The notes under the pieces: generated by a model | What the model was told of the DNA's origin: nothing | The model's input: only the letters and a program-made list of their open reading frames with translations | Database searches by the model: none | Part shown: positions 54,301 to 64,000 of the stretch, one piece after another | Numbering within the stretch: the stretch's first letter is position 1 | How the letters are laid out: each line of letters begins with the position of its first letter | Source of the DNA: Branchiostoma floridae | Taxonomy: Eukaryota; Chordata; Leptocardii; Amphioxiformes; Branchiostomatidae | Length of the DNA: 64,000 bases | Reading direction: 5' to 3' | Assembly (NCBI RefSeq): GCF_000003815.2 | Contig: NC_049986.1 | Span: 5,093,000-5,156,999, forward strand | Position numbers and translations under genes: made by a program

Positions 54301-57300
54301 CTGGGAGACTGCTGGTTCCTGTCCTCGTGCGCGGCTATAGCCAGAGAGAGTAAGCTGATGGCTAAGGTGAGTGGTTGGAGTGATAGTCTCCACAACGTAC
54401 CATGTCTGTACCCTTAACGATGTTCTGATTGTCTGTTGATATGCGGCAAACTTCAGACAGTATGGAAAAGGTCACAGTACCGTATGTAGGCGGTCTGAAC
54501 CTCTAACTGTTTTTGCATATTTCTATTGTAGATGAGCATTTTCTCATTGTAACGGAGCATCCTTCGTAACGCTAGTGTGAAATTCTGAAATTGTGAACAC
54601 AACGTCGATATTGGTTGGTAGTGATGTATGGATAAACCATACTTACTCTGGGGAAAGACTTGTGGAAGGCACTTTCCTTGATCATTGGGAATTGCTCATT
54701 GTAGTAAACTATACATGGGGCATTTCATTTTCAACTGTCTTCAAAGAAGAAGTCAAGCCCCGTAATAGTTACGTAGATTTAGTACCCTATTCTGTATCGT
54801 ATGTACATTCGTCCACTTAATATTTGTAGATTAGAACTTAGATTATCTACATGTATTTAGACCACATTCATTAATTTCATGTATCTAGTCTTTCTTCACT
54901 TGCAATTAGCCCCATGGGCATGAACTTGCAATAAAACATTGTTTATTATCCCCAAAGGTTATTCCCAAAGACCAGTACCTGTGGAAGGGCGGAGGCCGGT
55001 ATGCGGGCGTGGCTCACTTCCGGTTCTGGAGGTTCGGGGAGTGGCAGGACGTGTACGTGGACGACAACCTGCCGACCGTATATGGCAACCTCACGTACGC
55101 CAGATGTAGCGATAAAAATGAGTTTTGGCTTCCTCTCATCGAAAAGGCATATGCAAAGTGAGTGTTTTCTATCAATAATCCGCAAACAAATTGTTTTTTT
55201 AAATGGGAGAAAAACTCATACATAGATAGAACTTGGTTTTACGAATAAATTTACAATAGTATATACTAGATTTATTTAGTACATATTATTATTATATATA
55301 GTATTTCAGTGTTTATAAGGTTTTATTGCTTTACATCCATTACCCCACGTGTGTTCATTTGTGCTTTTTCCCCCTTTGGGCATGAGAGGGGTTGATGACC
55401 CGCCCCGATGTAGGATGGTGGCATAACCCCTGGTTTGCTATAAACACAGAAGAAATCCACCGAGTGAAGCGAATGAGGTGGAACAATTCATATATCCGGA
55501 CAATGCGCCAAAAAAGCAGTTACTGAAGCAACTGGATAAGATTTGAGAAACGGTTAGACGTTTCAGACAACCATCCGGGGTTTTTCGTCAGTGACACTGA
55601 AGAGATCTTGTTGGAGTTTTTATATCCTAGCTGTTATATGCAAAAGTGATCTAGCTGGAGAACAGGTTTATCTTAACTATGAGTTATCAATTCACAATTT
55701 ACAATTTGCATATCAAAGGTAGGATATGGAAACTCTCTCCAACAAGATTTCTTCAGTGTCACTGACGAAAGACCCCGGATGGTTGTCTGAAACGTCTGAC
55801 CGTTTCCAAAAATATCCAGTAGCTTGAGTAACTGATTTTTGGCGTATCTTATTACATGGGTGTCTAACCTTCATCGACGTATCCTGACAATGTGTGTGGA
55901 CTATGGATAAGGTCATGTGAATTTCTCCTTACGGTCCTACCGTTCCCTCCCACAGACTGAATGGATCCTACGCGGCGCTTATACAGGGCCATGCCAACGA
56001 TGCCCTGACAGACCTGACTGGAGGAATATGTGAAAGATTCAAAACTGGAAGACATGAAGAAGAAGTTCTGTACAAAACATTGCTGAAAGCTCAGAAACGC
56101 GGTTCTTTCATGACGTGCTCCACACAGGTGACAATTTAATTTGCACTGCGCTTTGGGATGTACATAATTTTGGGCCCCCTGGCATGTGACTTAAGTACTG
56201 CAGCAGAAATTCCGTTTTTTTGTTGTATCTTTTGACCTGGACGTGCCATGGTCTTGATTTTTGGTGGAGGTAGCTTGTGATGCAAGGAATACTTGATGTA
56301 TGTTTGGGTGCCCTAGCAGGTTGTTCTTGAACTGTAGGGGCGTTTTTGTCAAAGTCGGTGCTTTTATAAGTGGCTTTTATGAGAGAACGAGCAGACAAAC
56401 TTTAGCTCATTTTCATGTATTTTGTAGATTGTACCCGGAATTTTAACATATTCAATTCTTGTTAATTACTTTTGCACCCTGTTATACATTTTGAGGCATC
56501 GAACCTCCTCACTTCGGGGTCCTTAACAATGTAAATCCCCATAGATGAAAGACTGTGAGCTACCTTGAGTGTTGGAAGACCAAGGTCAACTTGCACCCCC
56601 CCCTGCCTTGGTACTGCACCAGAACTTCCGCTTTTGTATCTTTTGTCGTACACATGCCGTGGTCTTGCTTTTTAGCAGCAGAGACTACAGTATAGACATG
56701 CAGTGAATGATACATGTAGATATGTCAGTTTTTTACTTTTGCCTCTTTGAACCGACGCAGAGCACGTTTGACGAGGGTAGTAATGAAGGGTTAGTGAGCG
56801 GCCATGCCTACACCATCACAGGAGTCGAGAAGGTATGTTATCGCTATTGAAACACTTTCAAGAGACTTGTCAATCTGTGGATAGTTTCATCAGTTTGGTG
56901 CGACACTGAATAAAGTGCTTCGGTGACCGTCTGTCGCTTTCCCCAGGGCGGTTCTGGCTGGTTCACATTGTACTGCAGCAGTAGGTGTCGCTGCTTACAG
57001 TTACAGATGCAGTCACGAAACAATTTGCATATGTACAATACTGCTTTTGACAATTGATGCATTCTTAAGAAGTAGATTGACAATGTTGCATCGTTATTAT
57101 TGTTTATTGACAACTGCTTGAATATATCACACTCCATTACGTTTCGGACCACATTTAAAAAAGGCAGTCACTGTATATTTGTAAATACTTTAAAATTTGT
57201 AACTGTAAACAGCAACTGTATCTGTAGCTGCATTTGGAACTGTATGCGGAGACACCTAGTGCCGTAACACAATGTGAACCAGTCAGAATTGCCCTTAAGG

Positions 57301-60300
57301 AAGGTAACAGACGGTCACCCAAACTTCGGCGTCGGTGTACATAAGATAACGGTTGTGTGAAAAGAGTGTCTTTATTGAAGATTTGCCAAGGGTCTTCTTT
57401 GAAAGCGTCTTGCGACCAGAGCATTTTCTTATAACTACATGTACGTTCTTGACGACATTAGATAAGGAACTCTGGAAAGACCCACAACCTTCTCCGGATC
57501 AGGAACCCGTGGGGCCGCCAGGAGTGGAAGGGAGCGTGGAGTGACGGGTCAGTAGGCTTTCTCTCATGTGTCACTCACGACGTAAGGCCGGCAATGATGC
57601 TGTCTGATCATGTTTATCAATCCAGAGCACACACACACAGACACAGATACACACACACATTCACACACACATACACACACACACGCACACAGGCGCGCGC
57701 GTGCACGCACACACACACAAGTATACACTAAAATACACACACAGGCACAGACACACACACACACACACACACACAGACATACACATACACACACACAAAC
57801 ATACATGCACACACAGACACGTACGCAGACATATATGAATAAGATATATTTACATATATGTACATATGTACATACGCATATATATAGAGAGAAAAAGAGA
57901 CTGAGAGAAAGAGAAGAAGTAATACCAGGATACCCCATAAGCCCCGGTCACAAAGCGCGTACGATTTCTTGCGATGGTATATTCCGCATATCGTACGATG
58001 AGCGCAGTAAATCGCAACAAAATCGTAAGCAAAATCAGCCATCGCAGAGCATCGGATGATGTTCAAAATTTTTCCAGCGTCGTACGATTTTTCACTTGTG
58101 TTTCTTCTGAATAGCCGCCTGACCGCTTTTGCGCTTCTTTAACCAACCAGATGTGGACATAGCTGTTGAATACCTTCCTATAATATCTTTAACTGTAAAA
58201 ATAAATTAAAAGAGACCATGACAACATGAGTATTACAAGCAAAGGTTCAAATCAAGGACAAGTACTGGTATGGTTATCTCGGCCTGTTTGCCGGCTCTTC
58301 GAGTCAAGCTTTTTCGAAGATCGTATTATGATATGCTATAAACAAAAATGCTATCAACAAAAATGCTATCATACAAAAATCATATCATAAGCATTATATC
58401 ACATATATTTTCGACTCATAGAGCCTGCCTTTCTGTTCGAGTTGTCCCTATGGTTATTACGATCATGGTAAACTGACCCGAGGCAAACGAGAGCTGAGAT
58501 TTGATCTAATTATGAACTCACGTGCATGTAGCGATATAACAATTGTCTGCATCACCTGTGCGTGATACTGAATCTGCCACGTGTAAAACATTGCCTTGAA
58601 GGTAGGCTCCTCAACGGGCGCGCTGTTCTCTGGTTGCTACTGTGGCAGTTGCGACTGATGTAGTTTCCCAGGCCTTTAGAATAGTATCTGCCATTTTTCT
58701 CCCAAACTAAATAATCCCCTTAACACTGCCTTTCGACTGCTGCTTTTTACCAATGTGCGGATTTGCATGACCTCTTATGTACTAGAATGTAGAACTGCTA
58801 TATCTTTGATCATGTAAGATATACGTTTCCAGGTCATCAGAGTGGCAGAGAATGCCAGAAAACGTCCGACAGAGGCTTGGTTATGAGAACAAAGACGATG
58901 GAGAGTTCTGGTACGTAATGCGCTTGTGCGCCGAAGACACATCAAATACGTCACCCCGAATCAGCAGTAGAGTACAATTTTGTAGAATTGCATCAATGAA
59001 CAGAAAACACGGCATGTATAAGATAGAAGAACTGTATTGCACAGCAATTGTGCGCAGTACATGTATGGCAACAACTATTACACATGGTGCAAAATAGAAC
59101 ATATGACTAAATACAAGGCTCTACATACACAGCACGCAGACTTGAAGCAACTGTTTATTGCTATCAGCATATCGCCAGCGAGCTATTCTTCACTGTATTA
59201 TGCCACGTTATGCTATAGCTTTAGTCAATCATATCGACCCCGCGTCATGTATATAAGGTGAATGATTGTTACAATAACACCATGTATGCCCCCCCCCCCC
59301 CCTGTGGTAGGATGGAATGCGGGGATTTTTGTGAGTTCTACAGAGAGGTCACCATCGCTTCGCTGGCAGAACACGAGGTTGTTAAAACTGGTAAGCTCTT
59401 CTGTTGTACTTGGGATTTTCAATCTGTATGATGCTTGTTTTTTATGCAAAATGCCCTGCCATGGACTCCATGGCAGGGCATTTTGCATGGAGTGTTTTTT
59501 AAAAGACCCATGTCCACTTTTTTAAAAGACCCATGTCTACTAGAGGACGGGACCAAAAGTTTCATAGACCAATTCGAATTTCATACGTAATAACGAATAT
59601 TTAACATTCCGTGTGTTTTGTTTTCTTCTAAATCATACTTACATATTGCACCATATTCCACTAATGAAATGAAGGGTCACATGAAACCAACTGGTCCCTG
59701 TACGGTCGGTCAGCGATCGCAGTCCAGTGGAATTCCTTATACCCCTGTCACATTGTCGACTTTAGCCGACTCTTAGCCGACCCAGGTCGGCAGTAGTTCG
59801 GGAGTTTGACGCTTATCTTTTAGTGCAGAACATGTACCAAACATGTCCTAACCATCTCCCGACCAGTAAATGACTTACTACCGACTGTGTCCCGCATGTT
59901 ATCTACCCTATTCCCAATCATCCCGACCTCTAGCTGCAGACTGCCAAATTCGGCTGTGTGTAACTGGGGCTTGAGTCGACATGAAGCTTGAAGTGTGTTT
60001 CTGCCTTTATCAACAACAATAAGTGTTTTACACTTTCATAAAGACATTAGGGCAGACGCCAGAACCAAGGTTTCTTCCAGCCATAGCCTATAAGATGGTG
60101 TGTATTCTTTGGTATAACCGCTTTGATTCTGTAACAGATGTGAAGTCGAAGTGGGACGTTGCACAGGAAATAGGAGAGTGGGAGAAGGGTGAAACCGCTG
60201 GAGGCTGCCGCAACCACATGAAAACCTACGCCAAAAACCCGCAGTACCTCTTCACACTGTCGTCTCCAGGTACGAAAATCCACAGTACCTTTTCTCACCA

Positions 60301-63300
60301 TCGTCTGTAAGTATTAAAAAACACAGTACCTCATCACACTGTTTTCTGTAGGTTCTTAAAATCCGCAGTACCTATTCACACTGTTGTCTGCAGGCACGAA
60401 AAACCCACCGTACCTTTTCTTACCATCGTCTGTAAGTATGAAAAACACAGTACCTCATCACACTGTTTTCTGTAGGTTCTTAAAATCCGCAGTACCTCTT
60501 CATATTGTCGTCTGCAGGTACGAAAATCCACCGTACCTTTTCTCACCGTCGTATGTATGAAAAACACAGTACCTCATCAAACTATTTTCTGTAGGTACGT
60601 CGATGTAGGTTAGACATCCAGGTAATAAGATGCGCCAAAAATAGTTACTCAAGCAACTGGATATGGTTTTGAGCTAAAAGTAACTCGCGGCCAACAAGCC
60701 CAACACGATAAGGGGAAAGCCAGACAAAGGGACAAATTTGAACGTCTATTACAAAAAGAAGGGAACAGTCGTGCAGATAGGGACCCCAATTGGAGATCAA
60801 ACAGTTCCAAAACCCCAGTTCAGACTAGAACAGACGAAAGGTGGATCAGGAATCTCAGTAGCCATACTCTTACAGAACCGAGAAATCGCTACTGTCTAAA
60901 GGCCTAAATTTTGCAGTAGCCCCTAACAAGATCCCCAGCATCGACATTGTCACAGAAACTGAGTCAGCAATCCACCGGGCCCGTTTGCCACAGAGACAGG
61001 CTGAAGCCTTACGCGCCAAAGTAGCTACCACTTTGAAAGTTTCAAAACCCCCTCCCAGCAACATCACTCGGGAAGAACAAACTGCTCTCAGAGATTTGGC
61101 CACCAATCAAGACATAGTAATTCTGCCGGCAGACAAGGGGAGATGCACAGTAGTCTTAGACAGGGAACAGTACGACAGAAAGGTACAAGATCTATTAGGG
61201 GACAAAAACACCTACGCGCCTTTGAAGAAGGACCCCACCTCCCAGTTTAAAGGGAAAATCATCACGGCTCTCAAGGAATTGGAAGACAAGGAAAAAAAGA
61301 TTGACCGTGCCACCTATCTAAAACTCTACCCCACTTCGGAACAACCCCCAACCTTCTACGGCCTCCCACAAACAGGATGTCCCCCTACGCCCCATTGTGT
61401 CCAGCATAGGTTCTGTCACGTACGAGTTAGCAAAATTTCTAGCTAAGATCCTGGGACCTTTAGTGGGGAAGTCTCAACATCACGTTCAGAATAGTGCAGA
61501 CTTCGTTGACAAAATCAAAGATCTCCGGGTAGAAGAAGATGAAATCATCACTTCTTACGATGTCTGTTCGCTTTTCACTTGCATACCTCCTAAGGACGCA
61601 GTCTCGGTAGTCAAGGAAGCCCTGGAGGCTGACAACACACTAACAGACAGAACCAAGCTATCTCCAGACCAACTGTGCAAACTGCTAGACCTTTGCCTAG
61701 GGTGTATTTCTCTTTCAAAGGACAGTTCTACCAACAACTGCACGGCTGGAGGAACACAAACACCTCCGAAGTGCATTGAACAAATGTGGTTACCAAAACT
61801 GGACTTTCAACAAAGCCCTCAAACCCTCGGACCACTCAAAGAAAACAGCCAAGTGCAAACCATTGACCGACAGAAAGAAAGCCAACATTACCATCCCCTA
61901 TGACCAAGGAGTTTCGGAAAAACTCAGACGGATCTTCCAAAACTTCAACATCGCCACTTACTTCAAACCTCACTCAACCCTCCGACACAAACTGGTACAT
62001 CCAAAAGACAAACCACAGAAAGGTACTAAGGCCAATGTAATCTACAGACTCAAATGCGAGGAACCCAACTGTAACAACACATACATTGGTGAGACTAGTC
62101 GTCCACTAAAAGCAAGGTACCAAGAACATTGCAAACCGAAGGCCAACGGCTACTCTTCTGCTATTTTCAACCACCTAGAACACAACCAAGGACATTCCTT
62201 CAACCTCCAATCTACCGACATCCTAGACCGCGAAGCCCGCTGTTTTGAACGGGGAGTTAGAGAGGCCATATATGAGAGAATATACAATCCCACCCTCAAC
62301 AAAAAAGGGGGGCTACGTATGGAACTTTCCGGCACTTGGGACATAGCACTGACCCCCCCCCCCCCGCCAACAAAACTTTAGCTCCTGTAACTAAAACAAC
62401 AGGAGCTAATTGACTCATTTGCATTAACTGTGTCTTAGCCTTGCTATCCTTTGAAATCCAAGTTGTCTTCAGCTTGACTTTGGTTTAGCTTTGTTTTCTT
62501 TGGAATCCAAATTGTCTTCAGTCTGAATTGTCTTACAACCTTTCCTATTGGACATCTGAAATTGTCTTCATTCATAGTTAGAGTATAAAAGACCTGTTTC
62601 TTCCAGATCTCTTCAGTGTCACTGACGAAGGATAGTGTATTCTATCCGAAACGTCTGACCGTTTCAAAACCATATCCAGTTGCTTGAGTAACTATTTTTG
62701 GCGTATTTTCTGTAGGGTCTTAAAAACCGCAGTACCTCTTCACATGTCGTAAGTACGAAAAACCCACAGTACCTTTTCTCACCGTCATCTGTAAGTATGA
62801 AACAAGAAAGCTTCTGAAAATAGCTGGCCGGTGCGTATTTTGGAAATAGCCTGGATGGTAAACAAAATCACACGAAAAAAGAGTTTTTAAACATCGAATT
62901 ACTGAAATGGTCTTTCTTCTATTAAAAAAACACTACATGATATTTGTCTAACAAAGAAAAAAAAATTAGCAAGTGGGGTTCGAACCTACGATCTACGGCT
63001 GGAGAAGCCAACTAAGATAGGTTCCGTGCTCGGCCACGCTGGCTTGAATACGCAATAGCACGTATAGAAGGGCTATTTGGTTAAATTGACCGATCCATGC
63101 ATCCATGGATCCATGCAACCGCTTCTCCCGTCTCACCGGCAAAAAGCCTTCACACTGTTTTCTAAAGGTTCGAAAGGTCACGCTTGCAACCGCCAATCGG
63201 GGTTCGCTTGCAACACCTCTAGGTTCCGTGAAGGTACATCTGCGTTATCGAACCCCACAGTGCCGCACCAATGCCCCAAGTGTAGTGGGATACAACCTTA

Positions 63301-63602
63301 AGCTGGGATTTTCCTACCTTACACTCAGGTTTGGGCGGATTCACAGAAGTTTAAGATTTCAAAATCTTGTTACGATACACAAATGTTAATCTTGAGAAAT
63401 TCATGAAGGCTATATGCAGCCACTTTGTTTCCTTAATCGCTGCCTAATTTATTGTAACCAACTCATTCACATACCAGATCACTTTGACCCTGAAGAGGAC
63501 GATGAGGAAGACCGCGGCACATGTGATGTGTTGATTGGTCTCCATCAAGAGTTGCCGAAATTCAAAGGGAAACTCGAGCACATCGGTTTCCAAGTATACG
63601 AG
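50769..63602 (+). CDS. Classical calpain (calcium-dependent cysteine protease), C-terminus beyond window
   Basis: Exons: 50769-51380, 53118-53249, 54235-54366, 54958-55157, 55956-56127, 56761-56832, 57462-57547, 58833-58910, 59311-59390, 60138-60269, 63478-63602, then a GTAAG donor. They sum to 1821 nt, 607 aa, all in phase. The triad is C274 ([10 protein letters not shown]), H431 ([11 protein letters not shown]) and N455 (LLRIRNPWG). The spacings of 157 and 24 are the same as in human CAPN1. A domain III beta-sandwich follows ([14 protein letters not shown], then IGFQVYE after an acidic loop). A penta-EF-hand domain would be expected in exons past the window. The 200-residue N-terminal extension is Pro/Arg-rich. 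Cytosolic, probably membrane-tethered. Which CAPN paralogue it matches cannot be decided from this part. Confidence 0.93.
51381..53117. other. Calpain intron 1
   Basis: No ORF with support. Contains a poly-C then poly-A run (51700-51725) and otherwise unique-looking sequence. I recognise no element. Confidence 0.6.
53299..54092. mobile_element. Inverted-repeat element carrying a LINE fragment
   Basis: Ends AAAGCTAGGGGTACAACCCG and, inverted, CGGGTTGTGCCCCTAGCTTT, both continuing into (C/T)TACGTGCAA-like sequence. A single related end is at 63628 (AAAGCTAAGGGCACAACCCG). In calpain intron 2. Confidence 0.65.
53580..53820 (+). pseudogene. LINE C-terminal tail fragment
   Basis: Plus-strand peptide [20 protein letters not shown], then [13 protein letters not shown] and [17 protein letters not shown]. 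The H..L.CP.Y..LR pattern is the tail of LINE ORF2 proteins, as at 6223-6480 but from another lineage. Lies inside the inverted-repeat element 53299-54092. Confidence 0.55.
54235..54366 (+). CDS. Calpain exon 3: catalytic cysteine
   Basis: Encodes [20 protein letters not shown]. Cys274 in GDCW is the nucleophile, and the QG.LGDCW block includes the Gln that forms the oxyanion hole. Acceptor TTGCAAG ends at 54234; donor GTGAGT at 54367. Confidence 0.94.
54958..55157 (+). CDS. Calpain exon 4: protease core IIa/IIb
   Basis: Encodes [20 protein letters not shown] followed by [14 protein letters not shown], the standard calpain core segment linking the two protease subdomains. It ends inside the Lys codon (AA), completed by exon 5 at 55956. 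Confidence 0.93.
55545..55591 (-). ncRNA. Hammerhead-like motif, left half of PLE pair
   Basis: Inverse copy of the motif at 55762 with TCGTCAG at 55585-55591. Its stem II 5' side reads AAAACCCC, so pairing is poorer than in the right half. Probably a decayed copy. Confidence 0.3.
55762..55808 (+). ncRNA. Hammerhead-like motif, right half of PLE pair
   Basis: CTGACGA, A, stem AGAC..GTCT with partial upper pairing around GGAT, GAAA, CGTCTGACCG, TTTC. Same layout as the 19474 and 62622 motifs. Stem II is damaged by mismatches. Confidence 0.35.
55956..56127 (+). CDS. Calpain exon 5
   Basis: Encodes [20 protein letters not shown], then LTGGICERF and [13 protein letters not shown]. This is the usual calpain block before the catalytic His. 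The acceptor CTCCCACAG ends at 55955. A head-to-head PLE remnant (55506-55844) sits in the intron just upstream. Confidence 0.92.
56761..56832 (+). CDS. Calpain exon 6: catalytic histidine
   Basis: A 72-nt exon encoding [20 protein letters not shown] and GVEK. His431 in GHAYTITGV is the general base. Acceptor GACGCAG ends at 56760; donor GTATGT at 56833. Confidence 0.93.
56912..57336. mobile_element. Inverted-repeat element in calpain intron 6
   Basis: Arms of about 100 bp: GGTGACCGTCTGTCGCTT.., TGGTTCACATTGTACTGC on the left and, inverted, ACAATGTGAACCAGTCAG.., ACAGACGGTCACCCAAAC on the right. The centre is unique. No coding potential. Confidence 0.7.
57462..57547 (+). CDS. Calpain exon 7: catalytic asparagine
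   Basis: Encodes [20 protein letters not shown], then EWKGAWSDG. Asn455 is in RNPWG. Of two possible donors, GTCAGT at 57548 is right, because it makes GG-G-TCA-TCA and restores the conserved WSDGSSEW with exon 8; the GT five bases later breaks the frame. Confidence 0.92.
57628..57840. repeat. (CA)n microsatellite, interrupted
   Basis: Long ACAC runs broken by GACACAG, ATAC and GCGCGCG. It keeps several frames open on both strands without any codon structure. In calpain intron 7. Confidence 0.95.
58833..60269 (+). CDS. Calpain exons 8-10: end of protease core and domain III
   Basis: Exon 8 (58833-58910) encodes [16 protein letters not shown] and ends GEFW. Exon 9 (59311-59390) encodes [20 protein letters not shown]. 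Exon 10 (60138-60269) encodes [20 protein letters not shown], then [10 protein letters not shown], typical of the domain III start. The 3' end of exon 10 seeds a minisatellite in the following intron. Confidence 0.92.
59745..59973. mobile_element. Small MITE with CCCCTGTCACA/GTAACTGGGG ends
   Basis: Left end ACCCCTGTCACATTGTCG and right end CTGTGTGTAACTGGGGCT are inverted with mismatches. A related left end (GCCCCGGTCACAAAGCGC) is at 57942. In calpain intron 9. Confidence 0.45.
60255..60600. repeat. Minisatellite grown from the exon 10/intron 10 boundary of calpain
   Basis: Repeats CGCAGTACCTCTTCACACTG, then TCGTC(T)GCAGGTACGAAAA and CACAGTACCT.. TTTTCTCACCATCGTCTGTA. The first unit is the coding end of exon 10 with its donor. 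More units appear at 62715-62800, past the PLE, so the array was split by that insertion. Confidence 0.75.
60730..62381 (+). pseudogene. PLE 2 reverse transcriptase / GIY-YIG polyprotein, broken
   Basis: Three frames are needed. 60985-61365 holds the PLE N-terminal RT region ([20 protein letters not shown]). A small deletion at GLP..HK near 61365 shifts frame to [20 protein letters not shown] and [13 protein letters not shown] (RT motif A). After [14 protein letters not shown] near 61745 the stretch that should hold the AMGSP and Y.DD catalytic motifs is deleted. The last frame (61776-62381) reads [14 protein letters not shown], then [20 protein letters not shown], the GIY-YIG core, with R and E residues following. 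Not functional. Confidence 0.85.
62622..62665 (+). ncRNA. Hammerhead-ribozyme-like motif at the 3' end of PLE 2
   Basis: CTGACGA, A, perfect 6-bp stem GGATAG/CTATCC with TGTATT loop, GAAA, then CG-TCTGAC-CG and TTTC. The best-paired copy. Compared with 19474 (AGATAAC/GTTATCT), stem II changes on both sides so that pairing is kept. Stem I is weak, and the extra A next to stem II is shared by all copies. Confidence 0.5.
62955..63046 (-). tRNA. tRNA-like sequence (probable pseudogene or SINE head) with Pol III terminator
   Basis: The minus strand reads GCCAGCGTGGCCGAGCACGG (A-box match), a possible anticodon arm TTGGC-TTCTCCA-GCC, then GTAGGTTCGAACCCCAC (T arm and B box) and a run of T after CTTGCTAA. 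The acceptor stem does not pair, so it is unlikely to be a working tRNA. Confidence 0.35.
63478..63602 (+). CDS. Calpain exon 11: domain III acidic loop
   Basis: Encodes [20 protein letters not shown], then [11 protein letters not shown] and HIGFQVYE. The run of Asp/Glu is the acidic loop of domain III. The donor GTAAGA at 63603 shows that coding continues beyond the window. Confidence 0.92.
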
Positions 63603-64000
63603 GTAAGACAAAAAAGTCATTTGTAAAGCTAAGGGCACAACCCGCCGTACGTGCAATTTGTCCATACGTTTTTTTGGCGACGCCTCAGGGGCGAGCCAAA
63701 TGGTATATATTATGTTCAGTCTGCAAAAATTCTAGGAATTGCACAGGCATGTTTCCACAGGCATGGATGGAATAGCCTCAATGAATGTGAAATGGAATTT
63801 GGGTCATGTCCCAGGAAGCTGGGATCAGGGGGATGGTTGGGTCAGCTGATAGGGATAGCCATTTACCATAGGTAGACAGGAAATGTTACATATGAAGGTC
63901 ATAATCTTGAACACTGTTGTCTATATACATGTAGCTAGTAGTTGTTGTCATACATTGTCAGGGGTGCCTAAGCATCTGCACGAACCCTATGAGATTCGTA

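Larger units (their letters stand above)
55506..55844. mobile_element. Head-to-head pair of PLE termini
   Basis: Left half is the inverse of the right: CGCCAAAAAAGCAGTTACTG.. and ..GAGTAACTGATTTTTGGCG. Each half carries CTGACGAA..GAAACGTCT. About 340 bp with no coding sequence. In calpain intron 4, ending 112 bp before the exon 5 start. Confidence 0.7.
60633..62703 (+). mobile_element. Penelope-like element 2 (internally deleted)
   Basis: Begins CGCCAAAAATAGTTACTCAA, GCAACTGGATATGGTTTTG and ends with the inverse, so it has inverted terminal repeats of about 50 bp. Codes for RT and GIY-YIG parts (below) and ends with a hammerhead-like motif. About 2.07 kb, shorter than a full PLE because the RT centre is missing. 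Inserted in the calpain intron 10 minisatellite. Confidence 0.8.

Noticed and set aside
57462-57551. Calpain exon 7 ending at the second GT (57552)
   Set aside because: It breaks the frame to exon 8; GTCAGT at 57548 restores WSDGSSEW.
57564-58066. ORFs of 112-149 codons rich in HT or CV
   Set aside because: Translation of the (CA)n microsatellite in calpain intron 7.
62955-63046. Functional tRNA gene
   Set aside because: The acceptor stem does not pair, so it is listed only as tRNA-like.

Overview
This is eukaryotic, almost certainly animal, nuclear DNA. The genes are split into short exons with GT/AG introns, and most of the window is intron packed with short inverted-repeat elements, minisatellites and retroelement remains. 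Gene content, exon structure, Penelope-like elements and the frequent ACATGTACATGTA-type simple motifs fit an invertebrate deuterostome, most likely a lancelet (Branchiostoma). The species is an inference. Two runs of N (28153-28252 and 30842-31391) are scaffold gaps.

Three protein-coding genes can be assembled by joining exons at consensus splice sites. (1) Minus strand, 595-21735 plus a probable 5' UTR exon near 27378-27530: a ZER1 orthologue, substrate receptor of a Cullin-2 ubiquitin ligase. Its 17 coding exons sum to 2265 nt (754 aa plus stop) with every phase consistent. (2) Plus strand, 28041-48257: TSEN2, the catalytic subunit of the tRNA-splicing endonuclease. The first exon runs into the first gap, and intron 1 is about 13 kb. 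(3) Plus strand, from 50769 beyond the window edge: a classical calpain with the Cys/His/Asn triad at C274/H431/N455 and a Pro-rich, probably N-myristoylated head. ZER1 and TSEN2 are head to head with about 0.5-0.65 kb between them, which suggests a shared bidirectional promoter. TSEN2 and calpain are tandem, about 2.5 kb apart.

Region by region: 0-22 kb is ZER1 exons, with pogo-like, CAGGG-ended and Harbinger-like MITEs and a 51-bp minisatellite in introns. 22-27.4 kb is ZER1 intron 1, with a foldback element, a 2.5 kb Harbinger-like element and a TTAA-flanked element nested in an older MITE. 28.2-41.2 kb is TSEN2 intron 1: a SINE, a 163-bp satellite array, a gap, and a 7 kb set of nested inverted repeats around an AT-rich 33-bp minisatellite. 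41.2-48.3 kb is the rest of TSEN2, with a Penelope-like element (PLE) in its last intron. 48.3-50.8 kb is intergenic. 50.8-64 kb is calpain, with a head-to-head PLE terminus, a CA microsatellite, an exon-boundary-derived minisatellite and a second, deleted PLE.

The most interesting signal is a hammerhead-ribozyme-like core that recurs at the PLE termini with a covarying stem II. I see no previously undescribed multi-gene system. The novelty is in the repeat architecture.
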